Assembly (NCBI RefSeq): GCF_000165425.1
Contig: NW_001799200.1
Coordinates: 372,178-436,177 of the forward strand
DNA from: Paramecium tetraurelia
Taxonomy: Eukaryota > Ciliophora > Oligohymenophorea > Peniculida > Parameciidae
Length of the DNA: 64,000 bases
Reading direction: 5' to 3'
A program made the position numbers and the translations under genes. Below the pieces are notes generated by a model, which was not told the DNA's origin, did no database searches, and worked only from the letters and a program-made list of their open reading frames with translations. This document shows, piece by piece, positions 1 to 11,448 of the stretch (position 1 is the stretch's first letter; the number at the start of each line of letters is the position of its first letter).

Positions 1-2
1 AG

Positions 3-340
3 CTTGAGGAGGAAAGGCAAAAAGCGGTACATCAATTGTATAGTTACCATCCGACACAATTTTCAAAGAGTCCTAATACTATTCCAAACTGGCTGTTTCA
101 AATGTTACTATCAGTTTCATTGAGAGACCTGCTGCTATTGCACTATAAATTCTTCATAATGGACACATACCCTTGCATTTCATAATCACATCTGAAGTTA
201 GAATGAGGTTGAAAAACTCGAATTCGCCTAGCAGTCTATGTTAAATTTCTCACAAAGACAGTGATTTCATAAGTCTAATTTATCTATATATCTTTAAATA
301 TGATCTCGCTAGGCACAACCTCGATAGGAGGGCCGGTTGA
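3..340 (+). CDS. 3' part of an unrecognised gene (start off the left edge)
   Basis: An open frame enters from the left edge in frame 3 and begins LEEERQKAVHQLYSYHPTQF. A 20-base intron (95-114, GT to AG) fits; without it the frame stops at TGA 204-206, and with it the frame stays open to TGA 338-340 and contains a plausible stretch ending in SEVRMRLK. The first 60 or so residues look clearly coding because of their mixed polar composition. The last third is less convincing and overlaps an imperfect inverted repeat (205-322), so the true end may lie earlier. I do not recognise a family. Only the C-terminal portion is visible. Confidence 0.4.
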
Positions 341-1030
341 CAACTGCTTAATCCGAGTCATTGTGCTGTTAAGACTTTTATTGCTCTAATTCATTATTAT
401 TAATAATAAATTGTATATTCTAAAAATGTGGATAAGAGAAAACACTCAATAAATGATTTCCTATTTTCACAATCAAGAAATAAAGTGCAAATAAAATAAC
501 AATTTCATATGTCAGAACTAAATTTCCTTTTTCAAATCAATCAACTTCATATTAAAAGATGAAATTACTAATTTGATTCTTCAGCAACCTAAATATTTTG
601 TTTCTAGATACAAATTAAAAAATTAATATCACATTGTAAAGGGTTAAAAATAAACTCAAATATTAATCAATTTCAATTGTTTTTATAATAATTAATTGAC
701 CATTTTCCTCTAGTTGTGTTTTTCTTAATATTAATTTATTTATTATTATATGTTTGAATTTGCGAGTTATTAAATCATATCTATCCATCATCATCATAAT
801 AGTTAATTTCTTATAATAATAAACAATTATGATAATCAGTTATTTAAAATGTTTTTTTTACGATTTTTTTGGAAAGTGTGTACCAACGTAGATGTAAGTC
901 CAAATAAAAATTTAATTTAGGAAATCTTGGGATAAAATCGTGATGGTTTGCAAGCTTTTTATGGAAATAATTCTAAAGCATTAAAAAGTGTTTAATTTTA
1001 ATAGTTGACAATTTTATATTTTTCCTGAAA
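341..1030. other. AT-rich intergenic / 5' leader
   Basis: Mostly A/T with short runs and no gene I can support. An ATG at 849 opens a short frame (MFFLRFFWKV) followed by an intron-like GTAAGT to TAG stretch, but it does not connect convincingly to the next gene. It could be a leader or an upstream exon of the TMC-family gene that starts at 1031. Confidence 0.4.
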
Positions 1031-4000
1031 ATGAACACCAATTAAGCATTTGGTTTGAGCAACAAGAAAAGTGGCTGCATATCATTGTTTATGAGCAGAG
1101 CAAAATAATTAATCTATACAATTGCACTTCAATAACTTGGTGGAGAACAATAACCAATAATAATAAATTGCTTTGTCATCCTTATTCAATATTTCTAGTT
1201 AGCATCTCTATTGTTTGGTCAAAATTTTTTGAGAATTTGGAAAAATTATCATGTTTCACAAGGAATCCACGATTTTCTATAGTATAAAATATTTGACAAA
1301 TATTAGGTATTTTCTTATTTCTCCTTATACATTAACATTTGATTATTCGTCTCTTTTGATTATGCATTATGTCTGTGTAGGGGTTTTTGTGGTTATGACG
1401 ATGTTAGCCTGTTTCATAGGTTTTAATATAAAGAAAAGGAAGGAGGAAAATAGTTGGATACTATTGATATTGAAGATTATAATAAATTTGTTCCTTTCAA
1501 TTTTATTTCTTCCATTCATCGATATATTCATATCAATTATAGATTGCTAGGATGATGGATATGGAAATTAAGTACATTATTATTTTACAAATTAATAATG
1601 TTGGGTAGGGGCACATATACTTCATGGAATTATCGCCATTATTATACTTTTAATCTTTTATGGATTTTGTATGATTTTAGGAGGAATTTATTATGAATTG
1701 AAATTTATCCCTGATTAAGCCAACTCATAATAAAATGGAAAGATTTCAGGATATTTATACACCTATCTATTGATAGTGGTAATTCTAATAAGACTTATAA
1801 AAGATTAAAAATATTAGTATTTGGAAATAATAATAATATTGATAGGTAGTTTAATATTATTAAAGAAATTTCATATGGATTAACCCTATAACTCTATGAT
1901 CATACAAAAGTGTTGGTCAATTACAGTTGGATTGAATTTTTGGGGAATCCTGCTACTATGCTGTGCAAAGATTCTGGAGTAACGTTATTTTAATGGGATT
2001 ATATACACTTTTCTTGTTGGATTACCAATACTTGCAGTTTCAATATTAAGAATAGAAAAATAGAATTTTGATCTCCTTTTAATAAACCATTCAAAGGTCA
2101 AATAAGTGGAGGATATTATCAATTAGACCAATTATTTAGTGAAATTACTAAATTTAATTAAATTTGAAGATAATACTTAAATAATCATTGATGCCTTTTT
2201 AGAAATCCATAAAGGCACATGTGTTTAAAGTGATTGTTATTTGAAAGTGAAGAATTAAGCAAATATAAAATTAAGTAATGCTTTACTTAGGGATTCATCT
2301 TTAACTGAAAGAGAGGTCGATTTAATTTGTGTTTTAGGATAGATTTATAATAGTTAGATCAAAAGATTCCCAGAATCAATTCAATTGAGAATCCAATATG
2401 CCTACCATTTATCAGATTATATGAGATAATTACAGTAGGCTTACAATGAATTAAAGCAAGTTGAATATATGAATTTATAATTTGATGAGGAATTCATAAT
2501 CATGAGAAAAAGGTCTTAAATTTAAGAACAATTAGATACATTTTAGAATGAAAACTTCGGGAAGGTTGACACAGAAACTGAGATCACATTTCAGAATAAT
2601 TATCGATAACTTCAATAATTAATTGAAGAGACAACCCTGATCTAAATGGATTTTTGGTCTTTATTACAAGAAGATTTCCCAGATTTTCAGAAACTCTATA
2701 AAAATGGCTAAAATGTAAGTAAACTACTTCTTTAAATTGAGTAATTGTGGTTCAAAATCGAAAAAACAGCTTAGAACCTATCAAAAGCCTTAAGACTCTA
2801 TGGAACTTTTATAAAAGAGGTTATCTAAGATGAAGAATATGGTGATGAAATGTTAAAACAATCCGTCCTTAATTCACTGTAATATTAATAAAGTAAAAAG
2901 TAAGTTGTTACTTTCATATCTGGAGAAGATATTGGATTCGAACCATAAGCTACTGTGATTGTATCAACTTCAGTAGAAAAGTTTGCTTAAGTGATAACTC
3001 TGAATCAGTCATGTTGTAGATTGATTGGCTATACGAGATAAGAAATAATAAACAGAAAGATCAATCTATTTATGCCAAATTTATATACAAAATTTCATGA
3101 TCATTACATGGAAAGATTTTTAATTACAAGCGATATAAAGAATATCAATAAGGAGAGATTCATCTTTTTAAAGGATAAATAAAATTATCTAATTCCTTGT
3201 TAAATTGTTTTGCGAATATTGCATACACTAGAAGAAAATGTAAATCTAGCAGCTCAATTTATAACCATTAAATCATTTAAACCAACTTGTTATTTTATTT
3301 TGGATAATGAATACGTCATCGATTCTATGTCTGCATCTGTATTTTCATTCTTTGGGATTGAAAACAGACATTTAACACAAAAAAAGGCATATTTTTAGTA
3401 ATTATTCCCAGATTTCTTTGATGAGTTGGAGACTTGTAAAACCAAATTTGGAGGTCGTCTCAAATATTTCCCTGATAATCTCAAAAGAACAGTCCATTAA
3501 TCTCTTTCGAGTATAAATGCATTAGAAAAAGAACTTGAGTTTAATTGCATATTAAGAGAAATTATGAATGCATCAGTTAATGAAATAACAGGATATTATG
3601 TAAAGCTAGAATTAATTAATGAGACCTAGTAATAATAACGGTTAGCATCTGTTAAAAAAATAGGGGTAAGGAATTTATAATTTAAATATATGATCAATGA
3701 ATAGATTTATCTAGGGGATTTCATTCTAGAAGAAAATTCAAAATTATCAAATAGTATTCAATCAAATTCAGTGGATCATTCCTTTGAATCTTAGAATAAT
3801 CATCATAATGAACATACACATAAGGAGTCTAGTAGACGTAGATCAACAAGGTTTGGAGACAGATTCTAAGTAATGATAGATTATTCAGAAAATATTAGAA
3901 CTTTAAGATTATTTGATAATAAACTCCAAGAAGTAGAGGATGAGGAAAGTTAACTTTCTGATGAGGATGAAAGAGAAAGTGTCTTTTAAGATTAGATTGA

Positions 4001-5977
4001 AATTAAATCAAGTTAATCATAGCTCTATGAATTTGATAACAATATATTTCATTCTAGGAAGAAATTATAGAAAATCATTGCTTCCTCAAATACACCAAAG
4101 GCCATAATCAGAGTTACATGGATTGCTAATATTATTGCCCTTATCATACTAACATTGTCTATTATTGATTATTCTATATCGAATTCACAATCAGATCAAA
4201 TTTATGATACAATCCTTTTAACAAATCAAGGGAATATTCGAAATAGTGAATTAGGTATCATATTAAGTTCAGTCTTAAATTTGTAGCTCTTAAGCAGAAA
4301 TGTTTTCAATATGAATAAAACATAAGCTACTTAGTATGAATAACAATAGAAATAATTCATTAATGATTCAATTTCGATGATTAATGATATCAATTAGCAA
4401 ATTCTACTATTGGTAGACAGTATGACTTCTTCAGCCTTTGAATTTGAATACAACTTGATTAATATCAAAATTAAATAGAATTAAGAAACTATTCAATTAT
4501 ATAACCTAAATTAAGCTATCCAATAAATTCTGAGTAAGTCATTAATACTAAAAGATAAGAGTATCTCATAATTTAATTATTAAGATTTAGATGTTTCATT
4601 TGTAAATTATAACTTACTAAATGATATATATTAGTCTTTAAAATAATCTTCCAATTATTTTATTGACAATCTCATTACAAATGCCTCCAAAAAGTATACA
4701 GCCATTCTATTACTGTTATTAATATCAATCTCAACAATTAGTATTGGTATTTTACTTATCGTGATTGCAATGTTATCGGTTTCAAAGTCTTAAACTGAAA
4801 TTTTACAATTATTTTTGAATTTACCAGACAAGACTATTAGATATTTGTATAGATAAAGTGAAAATTTCTTATCAAATCTGTAAATAGGGGAAGATGGGGA
4901 TCTCACTTCTGAAAATGATAGCAATTAAGATCAAGAGGAGAAACATGATCATAAACAATTACAAAATACTTTAAAAACAAAAAGAACAAAAAAGAAATTT
5001 AAAAATAATAATGGTGAAGATAATTATCATATCTATGCAATCATTATTACAATGCTCTTAATTTAATTTTATTTCATTTTAGCCTTCATCTTTAGTAAAA
5101 CATAGGTCGATTAAATTGAAATAGTTTGTTCTGAATTCAATTTAACAGCAAGAAGTGAATCCTACTTTCGCTTTTCAGAAATAAGTTAAAAGTCCTTGTT
5201 TTATTCAAGAAATATGAATATTTTGAATTCTGATCCTTACGACCACGTGATGCAGAACATTGATGAATTATTCAACCATGATTCCATTTTTTAAGAATAT
5301 CATTCTCAAAACATTGAATTACTTGATTCAGCCTATATTGATGCTTTTACCTCTTTATATGTATATAATCCTTGTGATATACTAAATGATTAAGACTAAT
5401 AGATCGATATTGATATCTGTAATTAATTTATGGACAAAGCATTCTCATAGGGTCTTAATGTAGGATTACCAAGATTCATAGAAAACCAAAGGTATTTGAT
5501 GACTATCTATAATTAATTCTATGGTAATCCATCAGCAAATTTTACTCTCTTGGCTCGTGGATTCACGAGTTTTAGAAATATTACCAAAACAAGTGACAAT
5601 AGTACCAATTTTATACTTAATTTAAACAACTTTGTATAAGCTTAAGAGAATAGAGAAGTCCAGCATTTGTATTTTAAAAGTAATTTGATGTAATTTATTT
5701 AGGTGCATTTAGATATTTAACAAATAAATTTATCCTAGGATTCAAGAATGATTTAAATACTTTAAAATTACAAAGACTGGCTATTTTTATAGTATTTTTA
5801 ATATTCTTAATTGTGATTTATTTTTTATTTTGGCTTCCTTTGAATTTAACTCTTACTAAGAATATGCTTGATGCAAGAACGATGATATTGATGATCCCTT
5901 TGAGAATCATTCAAAGAATCAAATAATTGAAAGATTACATAAGATATAATATTCAAGAAGTAGGTTAGGATGTTTGA
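1031..5977 (+). CDS. Giant multi-pass membrane protein with PAS domain, Tiny-macrocysts (TMC) family
   Basis: About 1,632 residues, with two introns (1282-1306, 25 bases; 5680-5702, 23 bases); the coding length is then a multiple of three. The N-terminal third holds several hydrophobic membrane segments. Residues around 600-780 form a PAS-like region (FISGEDIGF, then CRLIGYTRQEIINRKINLFMP, which is the typical PAS ending, and a second PAS-like half). An acidic, Ser-rich stretch follows, then further membrane segments separated by long loops. The C-terminus WLPLNLTLTKNMLDARTMIL followed by MIPLRII is characteristic of ciliate TMC proteins, which are thought to be large sensory or mechanosensory membrane proteins. 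The start was chosen at ATG 1031 because the first intron joins its frame exactly to the long frame that opens at 1251. A more upstream exon cannot be excluded. The substrate or signal is unknown. Confidence 0.75.
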
Positions 5978-6614
5978 TTTTATGTTTCATAATTAATATT
6001 ATATTAAATACATTAACTAAGTACAAAATATAAAAATTGGATTAAGTGTAATATTCACTGTTTACTTCTAAATGATAACTGAAACAAATTTCCAATTTCT
6101 TTAGCTTTATATGGGTTCAATTTTAAAGGATAATAGATGTCAGATGTTTTATCTTACTTTTTTATACTTTTGTCACAACTATTCAAAGTATTTCTATGAG
6201 AACGCTGTTATTAAAACCCTTAGTAATCTTCCTCATTTAACTTTGATCGCTAGCTAAGTTGGGGAGATTGTTGTTTCAGTAGGTTCTTGGAAGAGTTTGA
6301 GACATTGAGCTTAAAAGTAAATTAAGGAGTGTTGTCATAGAGATTTCTAGCTTTGTATATGGATCTGTCAAGCTATTTACTCAAAGTCTATTGAAATGGA
6401 GTTTATTTAGTAAATAATTTATAGATCTTCTAAAGTGATTATAATTATTTATTTTACTTATTGTATTATTTATTATGATTATTATTGGTTAGTAAAGGAA
6501 TACTGGGATTTTTAAGATTCACTTGTTTAGAATGGAGGTTTTGATTTAAATTTGTGTGTGTCGATTGTTTTTATTAGTTTTTTGTTTTTTTTAAAATAGG
6601 ATGAATTTTATTGA
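5978..6614 (+). pseudogene. Decayed membrane-protein fragment behind the TMC gene
   Basis: Directly after the TMC stop, protein-like text appears in three successive frames. The first (about 5949-6310) contains KIGLSVIFTVYFQMITETNF and ends SVGSWKSLR. The second contains RFLALYMDLSSYLL. The third (about 6390-6614) contains EMEFIQQIIYRSSK followed by a hydrophobic segment and ends at TGA 6612-6614. No GT-AG intron of normal size joins them. I read this as the remnant of a separate, probably related, membrane-protein gene, or as a TMC extension damaged by indels. No function is claimed. Confidence 0.4.
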
Positions 6615-6787
6615 CCATAAAACTCTTAACTTAATTATCTATAAAAATCATCGTCATTATTTATTTTAAATTTATTTTCAGTAGGTTAAAATTAATAAGA
6701 ATCATCTTTTTCCATCATAAGGCTAACAAATCCTTCTGAATTCATTAAAAATTAATTATTATTATTATTATATATATATTTAACTCA

Positions 6788-7494
6788 TCATTACTCACTA
6801 AGAATGGATAAGTTCTTAACCTATTATTACTTGAGCAACATCTCTAATTAGTTAATTTAATCAAATGTCTTAGCATTCTCCAATAATTTTTTTATATGTT
6901 CTTTGTCTAAAGTAGCATCTTTCAAATTAATTAAATTCATATAATCAGTCAATTCATCAGGCTTGAAAGATTCCTCAGCCTTTTGTCTTTCCTAAATTGA
7001 ATTTATTAATTTAAATACTTAGTGTGTAACTTTATTGAAATCAAGTATTTTTAAATTAGGTAAAATTGCAATAACTTTATATCTATAATCAGGCTATTGA
7101 GTTATAAGATTCCCATGCAAAATTAAACGCTTGAGCTTTTTACAATGCTTTAATTGATATAATTCATTGATATCAGTGAGTCTGTTATTCATCAAGATTA
7201 AATTTTCAATATTTGGTAATGAATCAGATACATCTGTCAATTTAGTGATTCTATTGTTGGATAAATTCAGAGTCTTGAGTCTTAGATAAAAGTGATAAAT
7301 GATAATACCTCTTTAATAAGGTGAGATTCCCTAGCTTTTTGATATCATTATCCCCTAAATCAATGTGATCAAAAAAATCCTACATAAAAGAATCTTGATA
7401 CCAATGTAGCTCCTAAGTTTTCAATGGCTGTAATTTTCTTTGCTAAAATGTTTATATTAAATTCTAGTACCTCGTAGATCAAGCTATCTTTCAT
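6788..7494 (-). CDS. SNRPA1: U2 small nuclear ribonucleoprotein A' (leucine-rich repeat)
   Basis: About 218 residues after removal of two introns (22 and 28 bases). Leucine-rich repeats run from about residue 35 to 135, with repeat cores such as LKTLNLSNNRIT, IENLILMNNRL and LKRLILHGN. They end in the LRR cap YRYKVIAILPNLKILDFNKV followed by ERQKAEESF, the diagnostic end of U2A' (Lea1). In other eukaryotes U2A' binds U2B'' and stem-loop IV of U2 snRNA in the nucleus and acts in branch-point recognition, which fits a genome with thousands of tiny introns. It is tail-to-tail with the TMC remnant and followed 78 bases upstream by the RING gene on the same strand. Confidence 0.9.
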
Positions 7495-7572
7495 TTAATG
7501 GATTAATAAAGTGATGTGATCCTTATATTAATTCAGAATTAATTTTCATTAATATATTTATATATAATATAA

Positions 7573-8657
7573 TCAACCTGTAAATTGAAAACAATAAAAA
7601 CAAAATGTCTATTAGATACCTCTAACATCTACTTACCATGCATACTAGAATTCGCATTGGGGACAGCTTCCAAATGAGCCTCTAAATAAGAATTTCTCAA
7701 TTATTTGCATTCGAACCAAAAATGAATGTGCAACATCGCTTTATCTCATTGTTGACTATATATGCTCCATAATAAAATTAGTTTAGTGATCCTTATCTTA
7801 ATGCAATTTAGTACTCCTAATTTCCGAGCGCAATAAAATGGACATGTATTTCCCCTGCAATAACTTGAATGATGAATATCTTGAAATAATTGCTCAACCT
7901 TTTCATGGCAATCTTAACATTCTATTTTTTATTCACAACCTAAAGTAATAGTAAACATAAATCTAATTACAATTTCGATAATGATTCTAAACAAATTCTG
8001 GATACTTGACTACCTATTTGCAATTATCATTAGGACATTTTATACTTAAATTTTTTATTAAAACTTATGCTCTCAAACTATTTGGAGGTGCTGGTAATAA
8101 TTCTTATTTACAAATTGGACACGCCTGTCTCACATCTTCTATATTTCTGATATTATAATAACAATCTTTGCAAATTTCATGACCTTACATGCAAACTATA
8201 ATTGGAATTTAATTGAATTCTCTACAAACTGGACATATTAATTCAAGCTTTGTGATTTCTTCATTCAGTTCTTATTACGATTCCAAATTAATAAGAGTTT
8301 CAAATTTTAGCAATTTAGAATAATAATTGATTTTTGCTATCTCTTCTATTTCACTTACGACACATTATCCGCAAGTATAGGATTATTCTACATTACAACG
8401 TTTACATGTATTTGGCAATGTTAAATATTTTAGTAGTTCTTTTAGGTCGATTTGGTGTTTGCATGAATCAATGGGGCACTTAATTTAAAATTTAGATTTC
8501 TTAGATTACACAGTATTGGTTAATATCTGCTTGAAACAATCCTAACAGAAATGATGTTCGCATTCTATCAATAAATTAAATATGAACATCCGAATGAATA
8601 AGAAGGATCCATTGCTTCACATTAAGCACACTATTTAGTCTATTTAATTTTATGCAT
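7573..8657 (-). CDS. RING / TRAF-type zinc-finger protein, probable E3 ubiquitin ligase
   Basis: About 335 residues; three introns (23, 31, 23 bases) restore a single frame. An N-terminal atypical finger (CAQC ... CEHHFCQDCF) is followed by CPIDSC and CKRC/CGQC pairs. A second finger at about residues 150-200 has RING spacing (CPVCREF ... CMQGHEICKDC ... CPIC). Behind it come further Cys/His pairs (CPNDNC ... H ... C; CQDCHEKVEQLF ... CPFYC) like those of SIAH or TRAF zinc fingers, and a last CPQCEFQYAW ... CFYC pair near the C-terminus. RING plus SIAH/TRAF fingers usually means substrate ubiquitylation. RBR ligases also have two RINGs, but the order here does not match RING1-IBR-RING2. The exact subfamily is not settled. 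Confidence 0.7.
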
Positions 8658-8763
8658 TATTAATTATTAAATAAAATTAATAAAATCATTTCATGTTTTT
8701 AAAGTATGATCTTGGCTTTATAGTAGTTTTGGTCGATTTTTGGGATTCGGATTCTAATCTAAA

Positions 8764-11206
8764 ATGGACACATTGCTAAAATAAGACAACCTAACCTTAG
8801 AAGCCATTTTGAATGAGGAAGACATATTATCTGAGTTGAAAAATTAGAGTTCAAGCAAATTTGCTGATTTGTAAAATTTACATACAAACTATTCTCTAGC
8901 ATTGTTTAGCATCCAAATGAATACTCTAAAATGATTTATTACATCACCAATGATGTTACTGATCGAGAGTAAGATAGGAATACATGCATAAAGTAAAAAT
9001 AATATATATATATAAATTTATAGATATCCCTTTTTGATAAGCGAAGTATTGGGTTCTGAAAATGAGAAATTGATTAATTTCCTATTTGAAAAATAAGGAG
9101 ACATCTCCCAAGAGGAAATACAAAATCCTCTTGAAGATTAACCAACAGAAAGTTAACCTTAAGAATTCCAAAATGACAACGAAAATTTAAGATAGAAGCT
9201 TTTACCTGACCTTCTTTCTATATTGGAACATGATAGTCTCTTAATTACATCAGCAGGATATTTTACGAAGATTATTTCAGCCATAATTCATAAAAGAGGA
9301 TATGATGTATTGATTTTAATAAATTAAGTTTTGGGAATATTTAAAAAGCAATCCAGAAATAATTTCAAATTTATTTAAGCATGCAAACATTAGGCATATT
9401 ACAGAAATATTTGAAAAGTTGATCATTTTAGATACATGTTAAGAAGAGCATGATGAGAGGTTGTTTATACAAGAGAGACAACTTTTAATAGCTAGATTAC
9501 TCAAATACCTTAAAGGATAATCACATTAAAACTCAATAATTACAAATATATGTGAATCACTCATTGAAGTTTATAAAAGAGCATTGATGTCTCTTGATAC
9601 TATGGAAGTTTTGAGAGAAATCTTATTAACCATTGAAAAACCAGCGTTCTTTATGAGTTTAGCTTTCGATACTTAAAATAGTTCTTTGTATAATTTACTC
9701 AATGTTCAATATGAGTTTTATACCAAAATGTCATAGCTTGAAGAAAAACACTACGATATTTAATTCTCTACTCTTTATAGTCCAGTAATTGATGAATCAA
9801 TAAAGGCTCTAATTCAATAGGATATATTGAGAGCATCCTTTTAAACAACCTATGGAGCAACAGTTAAACCACTAGGCGATTCAAAATTATCTTTAATATA
9901 ATTAATTGTGTAGTTAATCTAGAAATAAGAATTGGCAATCATATTTTAATAAGGACAAATATTTCAATAAGTAATTAATTTAGTGCTTGACTATTCGACT
10001 AATAATTAATTGCATATTTTATTTGAAAAAATGATAGTAGCAATTATAAATTCCAAACAGCCTCATTTGCATGAACTCCTTTTCCAAACTAATTTTTTGA
10101 ATTTCCTCATAATAAATAACGGCTTAGAGGAAAGGAAAAAAAAGCATGGATATCAAGGTATACTAACTAAAATAACTAATTATATTAATTCTCCTAATGT
10201 CCTTGAATAATATTTAGTAGTCTAAACCGCAATCGCCAATATTCAAAATGATTGGTAGAAATATATTGAAGAATTAAAAGTAGTTAATTAAATTGAATAA
10301 GCATGGTTACTGGGTATAAATCCAAAATTCAGAGAATAAGTTAATGTAGATTCGTTTAGTCCTCCTCTTTTATGGCCTGAACCTTTAGGCTCTGGCTAAT
10401 ATCAAACCACTAATAACCAAACTGCTGAAACTAGTGAAAATAGTGAAACCCAACAAGACTCCTAAGAAGAAAATTCAAATCATAATTAATACCAAGATAG
10501 TAATGAATATAATCAACCAGCAGATTAATTCGATTCAGAAGAAGCCTAAATTGATAATGAAAAGGAAGCACCTTTAGAAGTTGTTCAAGTGAGGGAAGAA
10601 AATTTAGAATAATTAGAAGAATAATAAATTTAAAAGCATGAACAATAAATTTTAGATTCACCAGTATATGTTACAGATGTTTAGCTTTAATTTTAATACG
10701 AGAATATTCCTGAATAAACTAAAGAAGTTTCAGAATAATAACCAAATTTGATATAAGAAGAATAACCATAAGAAATGGCATAACATAAAGAAGAATCTAA
10801 TTAAGAATAACAACAATAAAGTAAAGATTAAATTTAAGAAGAATAGAATTTACATCAAGAATAACAAAAGCAAGAAGAATAATAACCATAAAAGGATGAA
10901 TAATTACCAATGCTAGAAGAATAATAACCAAAGCAAGAAGAATAATAACCAAAGCAAGAAGAATTATAACCATAACAGGATGAATAATAACCATAACAGG
11001 AAAAATAATTACCATAAAAGGATGAATAATTACCATAAAAGGATGATTTATAACCATAAAAGGATGAATAATAACCATAAGAGGAAAAATAATTACCATA
11101 ACAGGATGAATAAAAACTATAAGTGGAATAGTAATTACCCTAGACAGAAGATCATGAGAATAAAGAATAAATTGAGCAACCAAAATAACCCTAAGAGGAA
11201 GCTTGA
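8764..11206 (+). CDS. Protein phosphatase 6 regulatory subunit (SAPS domain) with repeat tail
   Basis: About 786 residues; introns at 8871-8899, 8993-9023 and 9307-9328. The N-terminus (TLEAILNEEDILSELKNQSS, then VQHPNEYSKMIYYIT, YPFLISEVLGS and AGYFTKIISAII) follows the SAPS family (yeast SAP155/SAP190, human PPP6R1-3) from the start through the helical repeat region to about residue 480. These proteins bind PP6/Sit4-type phosphatase and direct it to substrates. From about residue 500 the protein turns into a Gln/Glu-rich tail that ends in heptapeptide repeats. The gene starts 106 bases from the divergent RING gene. The family assignment is firm for the N-terminal half; the tail is unlike any SAPS tail I know. 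Confidence 0.8.
10865..11135 (+). repeat. 21-base tandem repeat coding for Gln/Glu/Pro heptapeptides
   Basis: Inside the PPP6R-like gene. Units of 21 bases, partly degenerate, encode heptapeptides such as DEQQPQQ, EKQLPQK and EEQQPKQ. About a dozen units are visible, with ATAATAACCATAA-type cores recurring. Almost all Gln codons here are TAA or TAG, so under the standard code the stretch looks like a wall of stops and the opposite strand shows a spurious Val/Ile-rich frame. Repeat length changes by slippage would stay in frame. Confidence 0.8.
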
Positions 11207-11448
11207 AATAATATTATTATTAATATTATATTTTGAATTTACAAATGTATGCATTTATGAGATTACGATTATTAAAATTTATTATTTCTAACTGGATATC
11301 TTGGTTTCGTTATACAACCCAAAAACTATCAAAAGAGCAAACCTTATATTAGTTTTCTTTAATAAAGTATAAAATTAAGATTAATCAGAATATATTATAG
11401 ATTACCTAAGTTAATATGATAAATTAATTTATCAAATTATATATATAA

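Noticed and set aside
10797-11183. 128-codon minus-strand frame rich in Val, Ile, His and Met with a regular repeat
   Set aside because: It is the antisense image of the Gln-rich heptad repeat of the PPP6R-like gene and only looks open because the repeat is regular.
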